A DNA stretch of 64,000 bases from Samsonia erythrinae (GTDB lineage Bacteria > Pseudomonadota > Gammaproteobacteria > Enterobacterales > Enterobacteriaceae). A program made the translations under genes and the position numbers. Where the stretch lies: contig NZ_SMBY01000008.1 in the NCBI RefSeq assembly GCF_004342665.1, positions 62,001 to 126,000 on the forward strand, read 5' to 3'. The first letter of the stretch is position 1. Every line of letters begins with the position of its first letter. The notes below the pieces were generated by a model. That model saw only the letters and a list, made by a program, of their open reading frames with translations, searched no databases and was not told the DNA's origin. Shown here one piece after another: positions 1-8,793 of the stretch.

Positions 1-839
1 GATGCTGGCCCATTTTTAAGCGTGAGCGCCAGTTGATAACCCTGTTGCTTAACGATGTTTAGGGCATCGCCGCCTACCGCACCATAAGGCCAAACCCAAA
101 CCCGAGGCTTTTTCCCCGTCGCGTCAACGATCCTTTTAGTAATGAGCGCCGTATCTTGCGCAAAACGTTTACGATACTCATCTCGCGTTTCGTATCGCTT
201 ACTCTCAGGAAAATATTGACGAGTAACGGCGGCGGGTTCCATGTTCCCCTGCGGGTTTGCCCGAATTCCTTTATGTAAGTCATAGGTATGGGCACCAATT
301 TCTATCAGGCCAGATTGCGCCATTTCACCGACTTGCTGCCAGGTAAGAAAATGGTTGCGAGGTATTTGAATACCACCAAAATCCACCGGCCGATCTTCTG
401 GTGTGTCCAGCCAGCGTCCTACGGGTGCCAGTACTGCCGGCCAACCGTAGGCTTTCAGCAGAGGGTAAACACGATGATAAAAACTGCTGTAACCATCATC
501 AAATGTCAGTAACACCGCCCTATCCGGTAGCGGTTTACCCCCTGCACCCGCAGTCAGAATGTCATCAACGGATACCGGGTGGTAACCATTTTCCCTCAAC
601 CAGGCAAAGTGTTCATTCAGTGCGCTGGTGCGTACCGCCATGAAACGTTGATCGGCTCCATTATCTGCCACATCATGATAGGCAATAACAATATATTGAT
701 TGGCTTTCCACGGCTGTTCCTTATCCAAAACCGGACGTTCTATTGGTGAGCTATATTTCACGTCAACGGAATGTGCGCAGGCGGTGATCATTAACACCCC
801 CAGCAGCATCACAACGTTTCGTAGTCGTACGAATGACAT
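1..839 (-). CDS. pgaB: Poly-beta-1,6-N-acetyl-D-glucosamine N-deacetylase PgaB, C-terminus cut by window edge
   Basis: This reading frame starts at 839 and runs off the left edge, so only about 279 N-terminal residues are present. The start region has a hydrophobic stretch ending in a lipobox (ITAC, Cys21), indicating an outer-membrane lipoprotein. A polysaccharide deacetylase (NodB-type) core follows, with YHDV near residue 54, the metal-site signature TFDDGYSS and a PYGAVGG motif. PgaB partly deacetylates the exported PGA (PNAG) polymer in the periplasm, which is needed for export through PgaA. It lies 11 bp downstream of pgaA in the same orientation, the order of pgaABCD/hmsHFRS; pgaC and pgaD should lie to the left of the window. 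Confidence 0.93.
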   Translation of the reverse strand, partial: MSFVRLRNVVMLLGVLMITACAHSVDVKYSSPIERPVLDKEQPWKANQYIVIAYHDVADNGADQRFMAVRTSALNEHFAWLRENGYHPVSVDDILTAGAGGKPLPDRAVLLTFDDGYSSFYHRVYPLLKAYGWPAVLAPVGRWLDTPEDRPVDFGGIQIPRNHFLTWQQVGEMAQSGLIEIGAHTYDLHKGIRANPQGNMEPAAVTRQYFPESKRYETRDEYRKRFAQDTALITKRIVDATGKKPRVWVWPYGAVGGDALNIVKQQGYQLALTLKNGPA

Positions 840-850
840 CACCTTTCTCC

Positions 851-3313
851 TCAAAACCGATAATTCAAATCAAAAGACAGCGACACATTTTTCTCCCGCT
901 TGCCGTCGTAAGGCCGTTTATCCCACTGAGCACTCACCCCCGTATCCAGTACGTCGTTCCACCGTACTCTTTGCCCGTATCCGAGCTGGGTAATGGCGCC
1001 AGCAGAGGCACTTTTTTGCCAGTAACGCCCGACACCCGACGTTATCTCTTGATGCCACTCCGTCTGGTAATGTCGATAAAGCAAGTGATCGATGGCTAAG
1101 GCGGGTAATACGGCTACATACTTCCGTGGATTGTAATAAGGGGTATTTTGCCGACTGTTCGACCCCATACTGAGCGACGGGGTGAAATTGATGACGAAAA
1201 ATGGTGATGAAAAGACTCGCTCTTGCCCACTCAGTGTATATTCCTGACGCCTGTTACCATCAGAAAACCACCCGTGCGACAGGTCTGCTTGCCATGAGCG
1301 CCGTTCACTTTGCCGCCAGCGCACATACCCTCCAGCACCATTGGCCGTTACGCCATTTTTAAGTGCCCGTAGCGGTGTGCTGCGCATGAGCCGTTCGGCA
1401 TTAAGACCGACACGCCAAAAGTCATTAACATCATAGCGATAAGAGAGACGCGCGCCGATATCAGAACCAGATCCAAAATTTCGGTGTGAAAGTTCGGCCT
1501 CAGCCCAATGGTCGCGATCGGTAAATTCCACGCCGCCGCGAAAAGTGCGGTGAGTCGCCCGCCCATCACTGAAATCGCTTTTATTAAAAGCCCCCCCAGA
1601 GAACACACGCCAATGGTCGGCAAACGGCGGGCTATAGAGCATGGCATCAATCTCGGTGTCATTCATTCCTTTCGTTGGACTGTCAGACTTGATGCCCTGA
1701 GCGCCAGCAATACGCAACTCCGCCATGTGATGAACCTGACGCAGGCGCGCTAATCGTTTCACAGAAAAATCATCCGGGTAGCGCGTTACAGTGTCGTCGG
1801 TCAGTTGTTCAAGTTGACGCCATTCCTGAAGTTCCAATGCAGTAAGTCCCTGGAGGGTCTCCAACTGGAATGATCTTGGCTCCAACAACTCAACTCGCTT
1901 TAATAACGTTTCGGCACGACGTGGCCATCCCCTGCTTAGATAAACTCCGGCCAAACGTACATTCAGCTCTTGGTTTCCTGGCCCGGTAAAAGCCAGGCGT
2001 TCCGCCAGCCGTTGCGCCGCAGGAAAATCGTTATGAGAAATCAGTGACTGTATACGCAGGTATTGGATGGCAACCCAGGCGTCGTTAGGTATGAGGGTTG
2101 GTAAACCATAAACTCTTTTCTTATAAGGTGTTTTTTCTTCAGCCTGAACCGACAACTGCGTTGCCTGTTCAACTTTTTCACTCTCCATAGTGCTGTAGAA
2201 AAAATCGCCTTGCCGCACTATCGGCAAGCGTTGCGAAGGATCTTCCTGTATTATCGTGCTAAGCATTTGCTCTGCTTTCTCTGGCTGCTTTAAATAGAGA
2301 TAAGCAGAAGCGACCCAGCGTCGTGCATAGCTGGGAACATCTCCTTCTTTGAGGAGGGATTGATATTCCGAAATAATTTCTTCCATGCGATAGCGAACCA
2401 GCAATGCACCTAGACGATCAATTCGAGCATGGCGATAGCTGGCTTTTGCAGACGGAAACGTTTGCCATTGATTCATCAAGGTGGCGTAACGCGCTAAAGC
2501 GCGATCTGCCACAACGAAACGTTCGTTCTCCGTTGTCGAGGAAATAAACGCAAGACGGACCAACTCTGCCGCCGCCTCCAATTCTCGCTGACGCTGCCTT
2601 TCGTCGGTCTGGACGCCGTGAGGCTTGCCGTTTTCCAGGGCGTTTAACGCCGGCGCGCTAATATTATTGCTGGATAGCATATCGCTATAGTCATAGCGCA
2701 GGGCTTTATCCTGTGGTGCATAACGCATCGCCTGAACGATAGAAAAGAGAGAATCAGGATGCTTTCCCGCAATTCGTTGCACCCACGCTAATTCACGCCA
2801 ATGGTTTGCCGTAGGTTCACGCTTAACGCGAGACGCAGCGAGTTCCAGCGCTATTTTTGTCTGTCCGGCATCGGCGAGGGTGAGTATCAAACCACTACAT
2901 GCGTCGTCATCTCGTGGAGAACGTTGCAGAACCTGACGCCATAACGCCACTGATGTCTGCCACTGGCGGAGGTTACGATAGGATTTCGCCGCCGCTTTCA
3001 GAGCAGGATCGGGCAGTGACATCGTTGGCGAATAGGCTTCCCAAACTCGCCTCACTTCAGCATCCTTTCCCGCCCAACCGTTAATTTGTAGCCAGTCGGT
3101 CACTTCGGCTGCGGTCAATACACGGTTTCTGGATTGCCCATCGAACCATGACGTCGCCGTGGATATATCCCCCTGCCGAGCATTGATGATTAATGTGTCG
3201 TAATGAGATTCTGCCGCCACCACGCTGCCAGAAAAGGAAAGGTAAACCAATGATTTAAGTAAATTAAATAATATTGGGTTGAGTCTGCTTGAATGAGAAT
3301 TAACAAAACTCAT
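851..3313 (-). CDS. pgaA: PGA outer-membrane export porin PgaA (HmsH)
   Basis: An 820-residue protein close to the family size. It has an N-terminal signal-like hydrophobic segment (about residues 15-33), a long helical TPR-like region (about 50-510) and a C-terminal beta-barrel rich in aromatic/polar alternation that ends in NYRF, a typical outer-membrane terminal Phe. PgaA exports partially deacetylated poly-N-acetylglucosamine; the TPR part binds PgaB. The start at 3313 has a GGGGAG Shine-Dalgarno. That Shine-Dalgarno lies inside a short upstream ORF whose stop overlaps the pgaA start as ATGA, so translation may be coupled. It is the first gene of the operon that continues with pgaB. Confidence 0.95.
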   Translation of the reverse strand: MSFVNSHSSRLNPILFNLLKSLVYLSFSGSVVAAESHYDTLIINARQGDISTATSWFDGQSRNRVLTAAEVTDWLQINGWAGKDAEVRRVWEAYSPTMSLPDPALKAAAKSYRNLRQWQTSVALWRQVLQRSPRDDDACSGLILTLADAGQTKIALELAASRVKREPTANHWRELAWVQRIAGKHPDSLFSIVQAMRYAPQDKALRYDYSDMLSSNNISAPALNALENGKPHGVQTDERQRQRELEAAAELVRLAFISSTTENERFVVADRALARYATLMNQWQTFPSAKASYRHARIDRLGALLVRYRMEEIISEYQSLLKEGDVPSYARRWVASAYLYLKQPEKAEQMLSTIIQEDPSQRLPIVRQGDFFYSTMESEKVEQATQLSVQAEEKTPYKKRVYGLPTLIPNDAWVAIQYLRIQSLISHNDFPAAQRLAERLAFTGPGNQELNVRLAGVYLSRGWPRRAETLLKRVELLEPRSFQLETLQGLTALELQEWRQLEQLTDDTVTRYPDDFSVKRLARLRQVHHMAELRIAGAQGIKSDSPTKGMNDTEIDAMLYSPPFADHWRVFSGGAFNKSDFSDGRATHRTFRGGVEFTDRDHWAEAELSHRNFGSGSDIGARLSYRYDVNDFWRVGLNAERLMRSTPLRALKNGVTANGAGGYVRWRQSERRSWQADLSHGWFSDGNRRQEYTLSGQERVFSSPFFVINFTPSLSMGSNSRQNTPYYNPRKYVAVLPALAIDHLLYRHYQTEWHQEITSGVGRYWQKSASAGAITQLGYGQRVRWNDVLDTGVSAQWDKRPYDGKREKNVSLSFDLNYRF

Positions 3314-3378
3314 CGCTGAATCTCCCCATCAGTGATGACAGGACGACGTTTAAATGCATCGTTGAACGCTGGTTTCAT
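3310..3378 (-). CDS. Putative 22-residue leader peptide overlapping pgaA start
   Basis: On the minus strand an ATG at 3378 opens 22 sense codons and a TGA whose bases overlap the pgaA ATG (ATGA, 3310-3313). A good Shine-Dalgarno (GAGGTG) stands 7 nt upstream of this ATG. The peptide is basic and polar and starts MKPAFND. The pgaA Shine-Dalgarno (GGGGAG) is formed by leader codons 18-19, so ribosomes finishing the leader would be at the pgaA start. In E. coli the pgaA leader is controlled by CsrA through GGA motifs; GGA-containing sites also occur here (within CACGGGAGGGAT, about 3426-3437, and at the Shine-Dalgarno). That the peptide is translated is inference. Confidence 0.5.
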   Translation of the reverse strand: MKPAFNDAFKRRPVITDGEIQR

Positions 3379-3516
3379 GACTTAACACCTCTAATCGAGT
3401 CTAAACACGACGCGTAGCTATCCCTCCCGTGATTCGAAGTCAGAGATAGACGCTAAGGCCAGTTTGGCGCATAATAATGCATATATTTTTTTTATCAATA
3501 TAATTTTTATACGCAT
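3314..3516. promoter_or_regulatory. Divergent pgaA / WYL-regulator intergenic region
   Basis: This 203-bp gap carries the pgaA leader (minus) and the promoter of the WYL regulator (plus). The side near 3470-3516 is very AT-rich with a T8 run. On the minus strand a CACGGGAGGGAT stretch near 3431 and the GGGGAG before pgaA are GGA-type motifs of the kind CsrA/RsmA binds. Exact promoters are not assigned. Confidence 0.4.
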
Positions 3517-4425
3517 ATGACTAAAACTTCAGTGACAGGTTCAGAATCAGTAGTTAAAGGACGCAGTTGGGGGTTGGAACGTCGCCTTCAGTTCATCGAC
3601 TTTCGGCTACGGTGGAGTGGACACATAAATCGTACCGATCTAACTTCTTTTTTTGGATTATCGATCCCGCAGGCGTCACTCGACATCGCTAAATATATTG
3701 AGCTCGCGCCCAATAATCTGGCCTACGATCGTCGCACCAAAACTTACACGGCTACACCAACATTCTCTGCGGTCTACCCACAGAATTCTGCCCAGCGCTA
3801 TCTGGCGGAATTATTGGCAATGAAGACGGGCGTACTTGAAGCAGATGCCAGCTTCATTGAGTCTGCGCCAGAGGTGTGCTGGGTCCATATCCCATTCAAC
3901 ACCGACAATGAACAGATTGTTGAAGTCATTGTCAGAGCGATTCGTGATAAAATGGCGGTAAGCATCTGCTATCAATCCTCATCCTCCATGGATAATTCGC
4001 CACGACTCATTTCGCCACACGCTTTAGGCAATGATGGATTACGATGGCGAGTGCGTGCCTACTGCCATATCAAGCAGCAGTTTAGTGACTTCATTCTTAC
4101 GCGCATCCTCAGTATTGAAGGCGTCGAACTTTCGACAATCGATCCCGCCAGCGATTATCCGTGGCATACCCATGTACAGTTAATGTTGAAGACAAATAAA
4201 GAACTGCCTCAGGCACGCCAACGTGCATTGGAACTGGAATATGGTATGCGCAATGGCGAGTTGAATTTATCCTGCCGTTTGGCATGTATACATGAGACAC
4301 TCGGGCGATTCCACATCAGCTTGATGGATGAAAATAACGAAAAAGATCAGCTGTTTGTATTAAAAAATAAAGAAGATATTCAAGCAATTGTAAGGGCTTA
4401 CCCCCATCCCCTTCACGCCTATTAA
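3517..4425 (+). CDS. WYL-domain transcriptional regulator of BrxR/CapW type
   Basis: A 302-residue protein with an N-terminal winged helix (about 15-85: RLQFIDFRLRWSG, then IPQASLDI and APNNLAYDRRTK), a central WYL domain (about 125-210: ISPHALGNDGLRWRVRAYC) and a C-terminal WCX-like extension. This domain order and the wording of the HTH part match the BrxR/CapW family of repressors that sit upstream of BREX, CBASS and other phage-defence operons; WYL domains are thought to sense nucleic-acid ligands. No defence genes follow: the next 570 bp hold no intact gene and then a diguanylate cyclase. It may be an orphan left from a defence island, or a regulator reassigned to neighbours. Family confident, target unknown. 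Confidence 0.8.
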   Translation: MTKTSVTGSESVVKGRSWGLERRLQFIDFRLRWSGHINRTDLTSFFGLSIPQASLDIAKYIELAPNNLAYDRRTKTYTATPTFSAVYPQNSAQRYLAELLAMKTGVLEADASFIESAPEVCWVHIPFNTDNEQIVEVIVRAIRDKMAVSICYQSSSSMDNSPRLISPHALGNDGLRWRVRAYCHIKQQFSDFILTRILSIEGVELSTIDPASDYPWHTHVQLMLKTNKELPQARQRALELEYGMRNGELNLSCRLACIHETLGRFHISLMDENNEKDQLFVLKNKEDIQAIVRAYPHPLHAY

Positions 4426-4478
4426 TTTCTCATCGACATAACGCAGAACAAGGTCATAAGTAAGAATCTATCCCAGAG

Positions 4479-4542
4479 GAGTTGCCATTAATAAATCATG
4501 ATCATTGATGAGTGGGACATCGTGGGTGAGAAGTGGCAACTC
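4479..4542. repeat. 9-bp inverted repeat after the WYL regulator
   Basis: GAGTTGCCA (4479-4487) and TGGCAACTC (4534-4542) are exact inverted copies separated by 46 bp. The spacing is too long for a typical terminator. It could be a scar or end of a lost mobile element, or chance. Confidence 0.35.
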
Positions 4543-4589
4543 AGTGATTAACCCAGGGGAAAACGGACGCCCGGAAAAAGATTGCGCTA

Positions 4590-4778
4590 ATGCATGGAGA
4601 AAGGTACGACGCCGGAGGGTTGGAAACTTACCTGAAAAGCGTCGTTACGCCCCACATATTCGGTCGTGGAATGAGGATCCAGACGCCATCAGAATTGCGT
4701 GCTTTAAAGCGAACGTTGGCTGGTGGTGAGCACACATCACTGGCTGAACTATTTTTCTCGATTCCAGATCCATTGTGA
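4590..4778 (+). pseudogene. Short unidentified ORF, possible gene remnant
   Basis: A 62-codon ORF from ATG 4590 to the stop at 4776-4778; the same frame is open back to a TGA at 4545. I see no convincing ribosome site and do not recognise the product (central residues VVTPHIFGRGMRI). The base composition resembles coding sequence more than the AT-rich flank that follows. It lies where genes controlled by the BrxR-like regulator would be expected, so a truncated fragment of a lost gene is plausible. No function is proposed. Confidence 0.25.
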
Positions 4779-4994
4779 GAAAAGTTGAAAACAATGAAAC
4801 GATGTCTCATTTTTTCTTCGGCATTATCATATGGAATAAAATCCTATTGGGATAGTCACTAAGTAAATTCTTATATTGATTTCACTTTTCATCCATGCGT
4901 CAGAAATTCATACAATGATGCAAAATAATAAGGTAATTTATAGCGATTCTGGTAAAAAAGTGATGCTGGGTAGATAGGTTAATCGGGAAAAAAA

Positions 4995-6467
4995 ATGAAA
5001 ATTCGCGCATATGAATTATTAATTATTTTCAGTTCAACCTTACTTATTAGTTACTTAGGTCTATCTTTTAGGCTACTCGACGACACATCTCTATTCTGGC
5101 CAGCAGACATTCTCTTATTTTGCTTTCTCATACGCTATCGCAGTCGAGATAAAAGCATAAAAAACAAATTATTACATAGTGTCATTTTATGTATGATCGG
5201 TTTTTTCGGCATGCTGCTTCCTGCTATTTTCCTTAAAAACAATCAGTCTTTTTCTGAAAAAGTCATTCACTGCACAGTAAGTTCCATTTTTTTCATTACC
5301 GCATGGATTACATTAATAATACTTTTTAAAACAAAAGATAATAGTTACAATCAGTTAAGTAAAAAATATATCTTTTTTGTTTTTATTTCCATTTCTATAG
5401 GCGCTATTTTTTCAGCTACATCCTATGGGATTTATTTATCCACAAAAATTAACGGAGAGGATGTTTTTATTCTTTCAAGAAAGTGGTTTAGCGAAGAATT
5501 AAGCTCTGGTGTTATTTTCATTTTTTTATTTCTAAAAGCGACACAAAACATAAAAACCCTCCTTAATATATCAAAACATTCAATTAAAAAAACATTCAAA
5601 AACCCATCACTTATACTCTACCCTCTCATTATTATTTTTTGCTCAAAATCGTTAAACATCACGCTAAGTGTACTAGCCATATTACCATTAATTTACCTTT
5701 CTTTATTTCATTCATTTAACAGGATTGTTTTAATGTGCTCTGCAACGGGAATTGCACTAAACTATATTTATATAAACAAATTAATAGATGCTCAAGAAAC
5801 AATAGAAAAAAAATATTTATTCGAATTATCTTATTTATTTCAAGTCAACACCTCAGTGATTATCATCACCGTCCTTATCGCATCTTTCTTTATTAATAAA
5901 AACAGGAAAAATATAAAAAGAATAGAATTAGCCAGTAACCATGATGCACTAACGGGTATGCTGAATAGACGTTCGCTCAATCAGCACATGATGAATATCA
6001 TAAATTCCACACGTGATGGAGAGAATAAAATCATGTCTCTGTTTGTTCTTGATATTGACCACTTTAAAGAAATCAATGATACCTATGGTCATGCTATAGG
6101 CGACAATGTCATTAAAGAGTTTTCCGCAACCCTAAAGAAATATACCCGACCTCAAGACTTGTTATGTCGATGGGGAGGCGAAGAGTTTTTAATAATCATT
6201 CAGGGTCTCTCCGTCCATGAATGTTTAGATATAGCAGAGAGAATTCGGTCAATTATAGAAGGTTCCTCATTAGCGATCTCAGAGGGTCATGTTGTTCGAT
6301 GTACAACCAGTATAGGAGTCAGTTTTTTTCACCTGAATAGAATTGAGGATTTTCATGACGCGTTTCAAGAAGCCGATGAATTATTGTACATCGCAAAAGA
6401 ACAAGGACGTAATCGCGTAAATTCGGTACAAAACAAATATCATAATGGTTGCATCCATTTAAAATAA
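4995..6467 (+). CDS. Membrane-anchored diguanylate cyclase (GGDEF)
   Basis: A 490-residue protein. The first ~310 residues are strongly hydrophobic with about eight to ten membrane spans; FWPADILLF near residue 34 resembles the start of MASE1-type sensor domains. The C-terminal GGDEF domain (about 320-480) has LDIDHFKEIND, an intact active-site GGEEF (394-398) and the inhibitory I-site RPQD (385-388) five residues before it, so it should make c-di-GMP with product inhibition. No EAL domain is present. The gene is much more AT-rich than its neighbours, suggesting acquisition or relaxed composition. Its position near pgaAB is suggestive because c-di-GMP activates PGA synthesis through PgaC/PgaD; a direct link is inference. 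Confidence 0.9.
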   Translation: MKIRAYELLIIFSSTLLISYLGLSFRLLDDTSLFWPADILLFCFLIRYRSRDKSIKNKLLHSVILCMIGFFGMLLPAIFLKNNQSFSEKVIHCTVSSIFFITAWITLIILFKTKDNSYNQLSKKYIFFVFISISIGAIFSATSYGIYLSTKINGEDVFILSRKWFSEELSSGVIFIFLFLKATQNIKTLLNISKHSIKKTFKNPSLILYPLIIIFCSKSLNITLSVLAILPLIYLSLFHSFNRIVLMCSATGIALNYIYINKLIDAQETIEKKYLFELSYLFQVNTSVIIITVLIASFFINKNRKNIKRIELASNHDALTGMLNRRSLNQHMMNIINSTRDGENKIMSLFVLDIDHFKEINDTYGHAIGDNVIKEFSATLKKYTRPQDLLCRWGGEEFLIIIQGLSVHECLDIAERIRSIIEGSSLAISEGHVVRCTTSIGVSFFHLNRIEDFHDAFQEADELLYIAKEQGRNRVNSVQNKYHNGCIHLK

Positions 6468-6510
6468 TCTTTTTAAAGACTGGCTCGATATTAGCGGAGC
6501 TAACCCACAG

Positions 6511-8046
6511 ATGAAAACAAAAATCGACGGTAGAGAACTTGCTATGCAAACACCAAAGAAGTGGCTGATTCTGGCCATTGTTTCCAGCGCACTGTTTCTG
6601 ATTGTTATCGACATGACCGTGCTGTACACCGCGCTTCCAACACTGACTCATGATTTGCACGCTTCGGCATCAGATAAGCTGTGGATCGTTAATATTTATG
6701 CGCTGGTCGCTTCTGGCTTGCTGCTGGGAATGGGCACGCTGGGCGATAAGCTGGGTCACAAGCCACTGTTTATTGCGGGGTTAGTGATTTTTGGTACGGC
6801 CTCCCTGTTTGCCGCTTATTCGCCAGCGCCAGATATCCTCATCGCCGCGCGGGCGCTGTTGGCCGTCGGTGCAGCCATGATGATGCCAGCAACGCTCTCC
6901 ATTATTCGTCTAACGTTTATTGACGAGAAGGAGCGCGCGCTGGCAATTGGTATCTGGGCAGCGGTAGCATCGGGTGGGGCAGCATTTGGCCCGGTGATGG
7001 GGGGAATACTGCTGGAATATTTCTGGTGGGGGTCTGTTTTCCTCATCAATGTGCCCGTTGTTCTGCTCGCGCTGATCATGGGAATGGCGGTGATTCCTCA
7101 TCGGCCGGGTAACGCTTCACAACGCTGGGATATCGTTGGCTCCCTCTTAATCATGGTAGGTTTGATTGGTGCCACCTATGCCATAAAAGAGCTGGGCAAG
7201 CGGGCTCCATCCTATCAAGATGCGCTGATTGCCTTGATTATCGGCGTCGTTTTCACAACACTTTTTATCCTCCGGCAGAGAAATAGCACACATCCTTTAG
7301 TCGACTTTACCCTGTTCCGTCTCCGCCCTTTCAGCGCTGCCGTGGCGTCGGCCATCGTGGCCGCAGCGGCGTTGATCGGTATGGAGCTTGCTTTCACGCA
7401 GCGATTGCAGCTGGTCGTCGGCCTGTCTCCGCTACAGGCAGGATTGTTTATTTTACCGCTGTCGCTGGCATCCTTTATCTCCGGCCCGTTGACGGGAAAG
7501 ATATTGCCGCGCGTGAATAGTGGGACAATGCTAGCCGCTGGCCTGCTGGTTTCAGGCCTGGGCATGGGAAGCTACCTGCTATTGCACAATGCGCCCATCG
7601 TCATACAAATTATCAGCCTGATAGTGATTGGGGCGGGCGTAGGTTCAACGATGACCGCCGCATCCAGCACGATTATGCAGGTTGCGCCGGCTGAAAAAGC
7701 GGGTATGGCAGCGTCAATCGAAGAAGTGTCCTATGAATTGGGCGGCGCGACGGGCGTGACGCTGATGGGCAGTTTGCTGTCTTTCGCTTATTCCGCATCA
7801 TTTATGTTGCCCGTTGGATTTTCCGCACCGGACACCGCCTATGACAGTCTGGACGAGGCGTTGATCTTTGCTGAATCTTTGCCGGAAAATATGCGACGTA
7901 TCCTCACCACACAGGCGCATTCCGCCTTTGACTCTGGATTTTCAGCAGTGCTGGCAACCGCAACGCTGATCCTATTGCTGACCTCCGCCTTCGTCTGGAC
8001 GACGCGCCATAATAAACAGCGGCGTAATCAGGCCGCTGATGCATAG
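6511..8046 (+). CDS. DHA2-family MFS drug efflux transporter (SmvA/QacA-like)
   Basis: A 511-residue transporter with about 14 predicted membrane spans. The N-terminus shows the DHA2 pattern (IVIDMTVLYTALPTL in span 1, with the acidic residue typical of QacA/SmvA), the loop motif GDKLGHKPLF and GPVMGGILLEYFWWG, close to family motif C. Such pumps expel cationic biocides, dyes or methyl viologen by proton antiport at the inner membrane. The start is uncertain: ATG 6511 has GGAG 11 nt upstream; ATG 6544 (MQTPKKW) gives a more usual N-terminus but only a weak GAGAA. No adjacent TetR-type regulator is seen. The substrate cannot be told from sequence. Confidence 0.88.
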   Translation: MKTKIDGRELAMQTPKKWLILAIVSSALFLIVIDMTVLYTALPTLTHDLHASASDKLWIVNIYALVASGLLLGMGTLGDKLGHKPLFIAGLVIFGTASLFAAYSPAPDILIAARALLAVGAAMMMPATLSIIRLTFIDEKERALAIGIWAAVASGGAAFGPVMGGILLEYFWWGSVFLINVPVVLLALIMGMAVIPHRPGNASQRWDIVGSLLIMVGLIGATYAIKELGKRAPSYQDALIALIIGVVFTTLFILRQRNSTHPLVDFTLFRLRPFSAAVASAIVAAAALIGMELAFTQRLQLVVGLSPLQAGLFILPLSLASFISGPLTGKILPRVNSGTMLAAGLLVSGLGMGSYLLLHNAPIVIQIISLIVIGAGVGSTMTAASSTIMQVAPAEKAGMAASIEEVSYELGGATGVTLMGSLLSFAYSASFMLPVGFSAPDTAYDSLDEALIFAESLPENMRRILTTQAHSAFDSGFSAVLATATLILLLTSAFVWTTRHNKQRRNQAADA

Positions 8047-8074
8047 CACCACCAACGATCAAGTTAAAGTGAAT

Positions 8075-8104
8075 AAAAAACGCCGTTCAGTAACAAACGG
8101 CGTT
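8075..8104 (-). terminator. Terminator of the CsgG/DUF4810/GNA1162 operon
   Basis: Exact 9-bp stem AACGCCGTT (8079-8087) / AACGGCGTT (8096-8104) with an 8-nt loop. Read on the minus strand it is followed by TTTTTTATTC, a good U-tract, 30 bp past the GNA1162 stop. It lies between convergent genes and may also stop readthrough from the efflux gene. Confidence 0.8.
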
Positions 8105-8133
8105 AATGATTTAGCAACGTACTACATCGCAAC

Positions 8134-8793
8134 TCAGTAGGTTTCTTTACCGTATTGCAGTGAACGAGGCCCATACAGCATACCGCGTGCATGACCCGCG
8201 GCCAGCAGGCGCGCGCTAGTCACACCGGCAACATCATGGCCTTTGTCGGAGATCGTGTCCGCGATTTGGTTCACCGCAGCCTGCACCAGAATACCAATGA
8301 TGCCACCGTTAGAGTTTGACTGCTGCTCGTTGCTGGAAGCCGTCGCACTGCCGCTCCACAACAGTTTGCCCGTACGCAGATCAACCAGACGAGCATCGGC
8401 GGAAACGCGGGTTTCACTGTTAATCACCGTGTATGACGTACCGTACTCTTTCACATCCAGATACAGCGCGGCGTCAGCCCCAAAGATTTGGCGCAGCTTC
8501 GCCGTGCTCAGCGCATGGATATCCGATGCGGTAGACAAACCATTCTGTTTGAACGTTTCATCCACTACCGCAACAGGCAAGACGTAATAACCTGATTCGG
8601 CCAACGGATAAGTAACTTGTGAGAGCAGGCTATAGCTTGCTTTCACATCAGGTGAATGGTTAACCGGCGGCAACACCAGAATCGACTTCGGTTTGCTCTC
8701 TTTGAATGCCGTGTAGTCGTAAGGAACGGGTTTAGCGCAGCCGGTCAGCACCAGCGCAAAAACCAGACCACATAATCCTAAGAAACGATTCAT
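8134..8793 (-). CDS. GNA1162/DUF799 family lipoprotein
   Basis: A 219-residue protein with a signal peptide ending in lipobox LTGC, so membrane-anchored. After the anchor comes the DUF799 (GNA1162) fold: KSILVLPPVNHSPDV, a central AALYLDVKEYG strand and a conserved-looking tail GHARGMLYGPRS. The family is known from the meningococcal lipoprotein GNA1162, which lies with a DUF4810 and a CsgG-like lipoprotein, the same three genes as here. It overlaps the upstream DUF4810 gene by 4 bp (ATGA). A role in an outer-membrane or cell-surface complex with the CsgG-like protein is inferred; the biochemical function is not known to me. Confidence 0.88.
   Translation of the reverse strand: MNRFLGLCGLVFALVLTGCAKPVPYDYTAFKESKPKSILVLPPVNHSPDVKASYSLLSQVTYPLAESGYYVLPVAVVDETFKQNGLSTASDIHALSTAKLRQIFGADAALYLDVKEYGTSYTVINSETRVSADARLVDLRTGKLLWSGSATASSNEQQSNSNGGIIGILVQAAVNQIADTISDKGHDVAGVTSARLLAAGHARGMLYGPRSLQYGKETY

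Larger units (their letters stand above)
4426..4994. other. 569-bp gap without an intact gene
   Basis: Between the WYL regulator and the diguanylate cyclase. It holds the 9-bp inverted repeat, the short ORF at 4590-4778 and, from about 4800, AT-rich DNA that presumably carries the promoter of the cyclase gene. The last bases before 4995 (GGGAAAAAAA) offer a weak ribosome site. Confidence 0.5.

Noticed and set aside
4463-4550. Minus-strand tail resembling a PIN-domain or transposase end (LPLLTHDVPL)
   Set aside because: Only about 30 residues are open, with no catalytic residues or start; the resemblance is too short to name.
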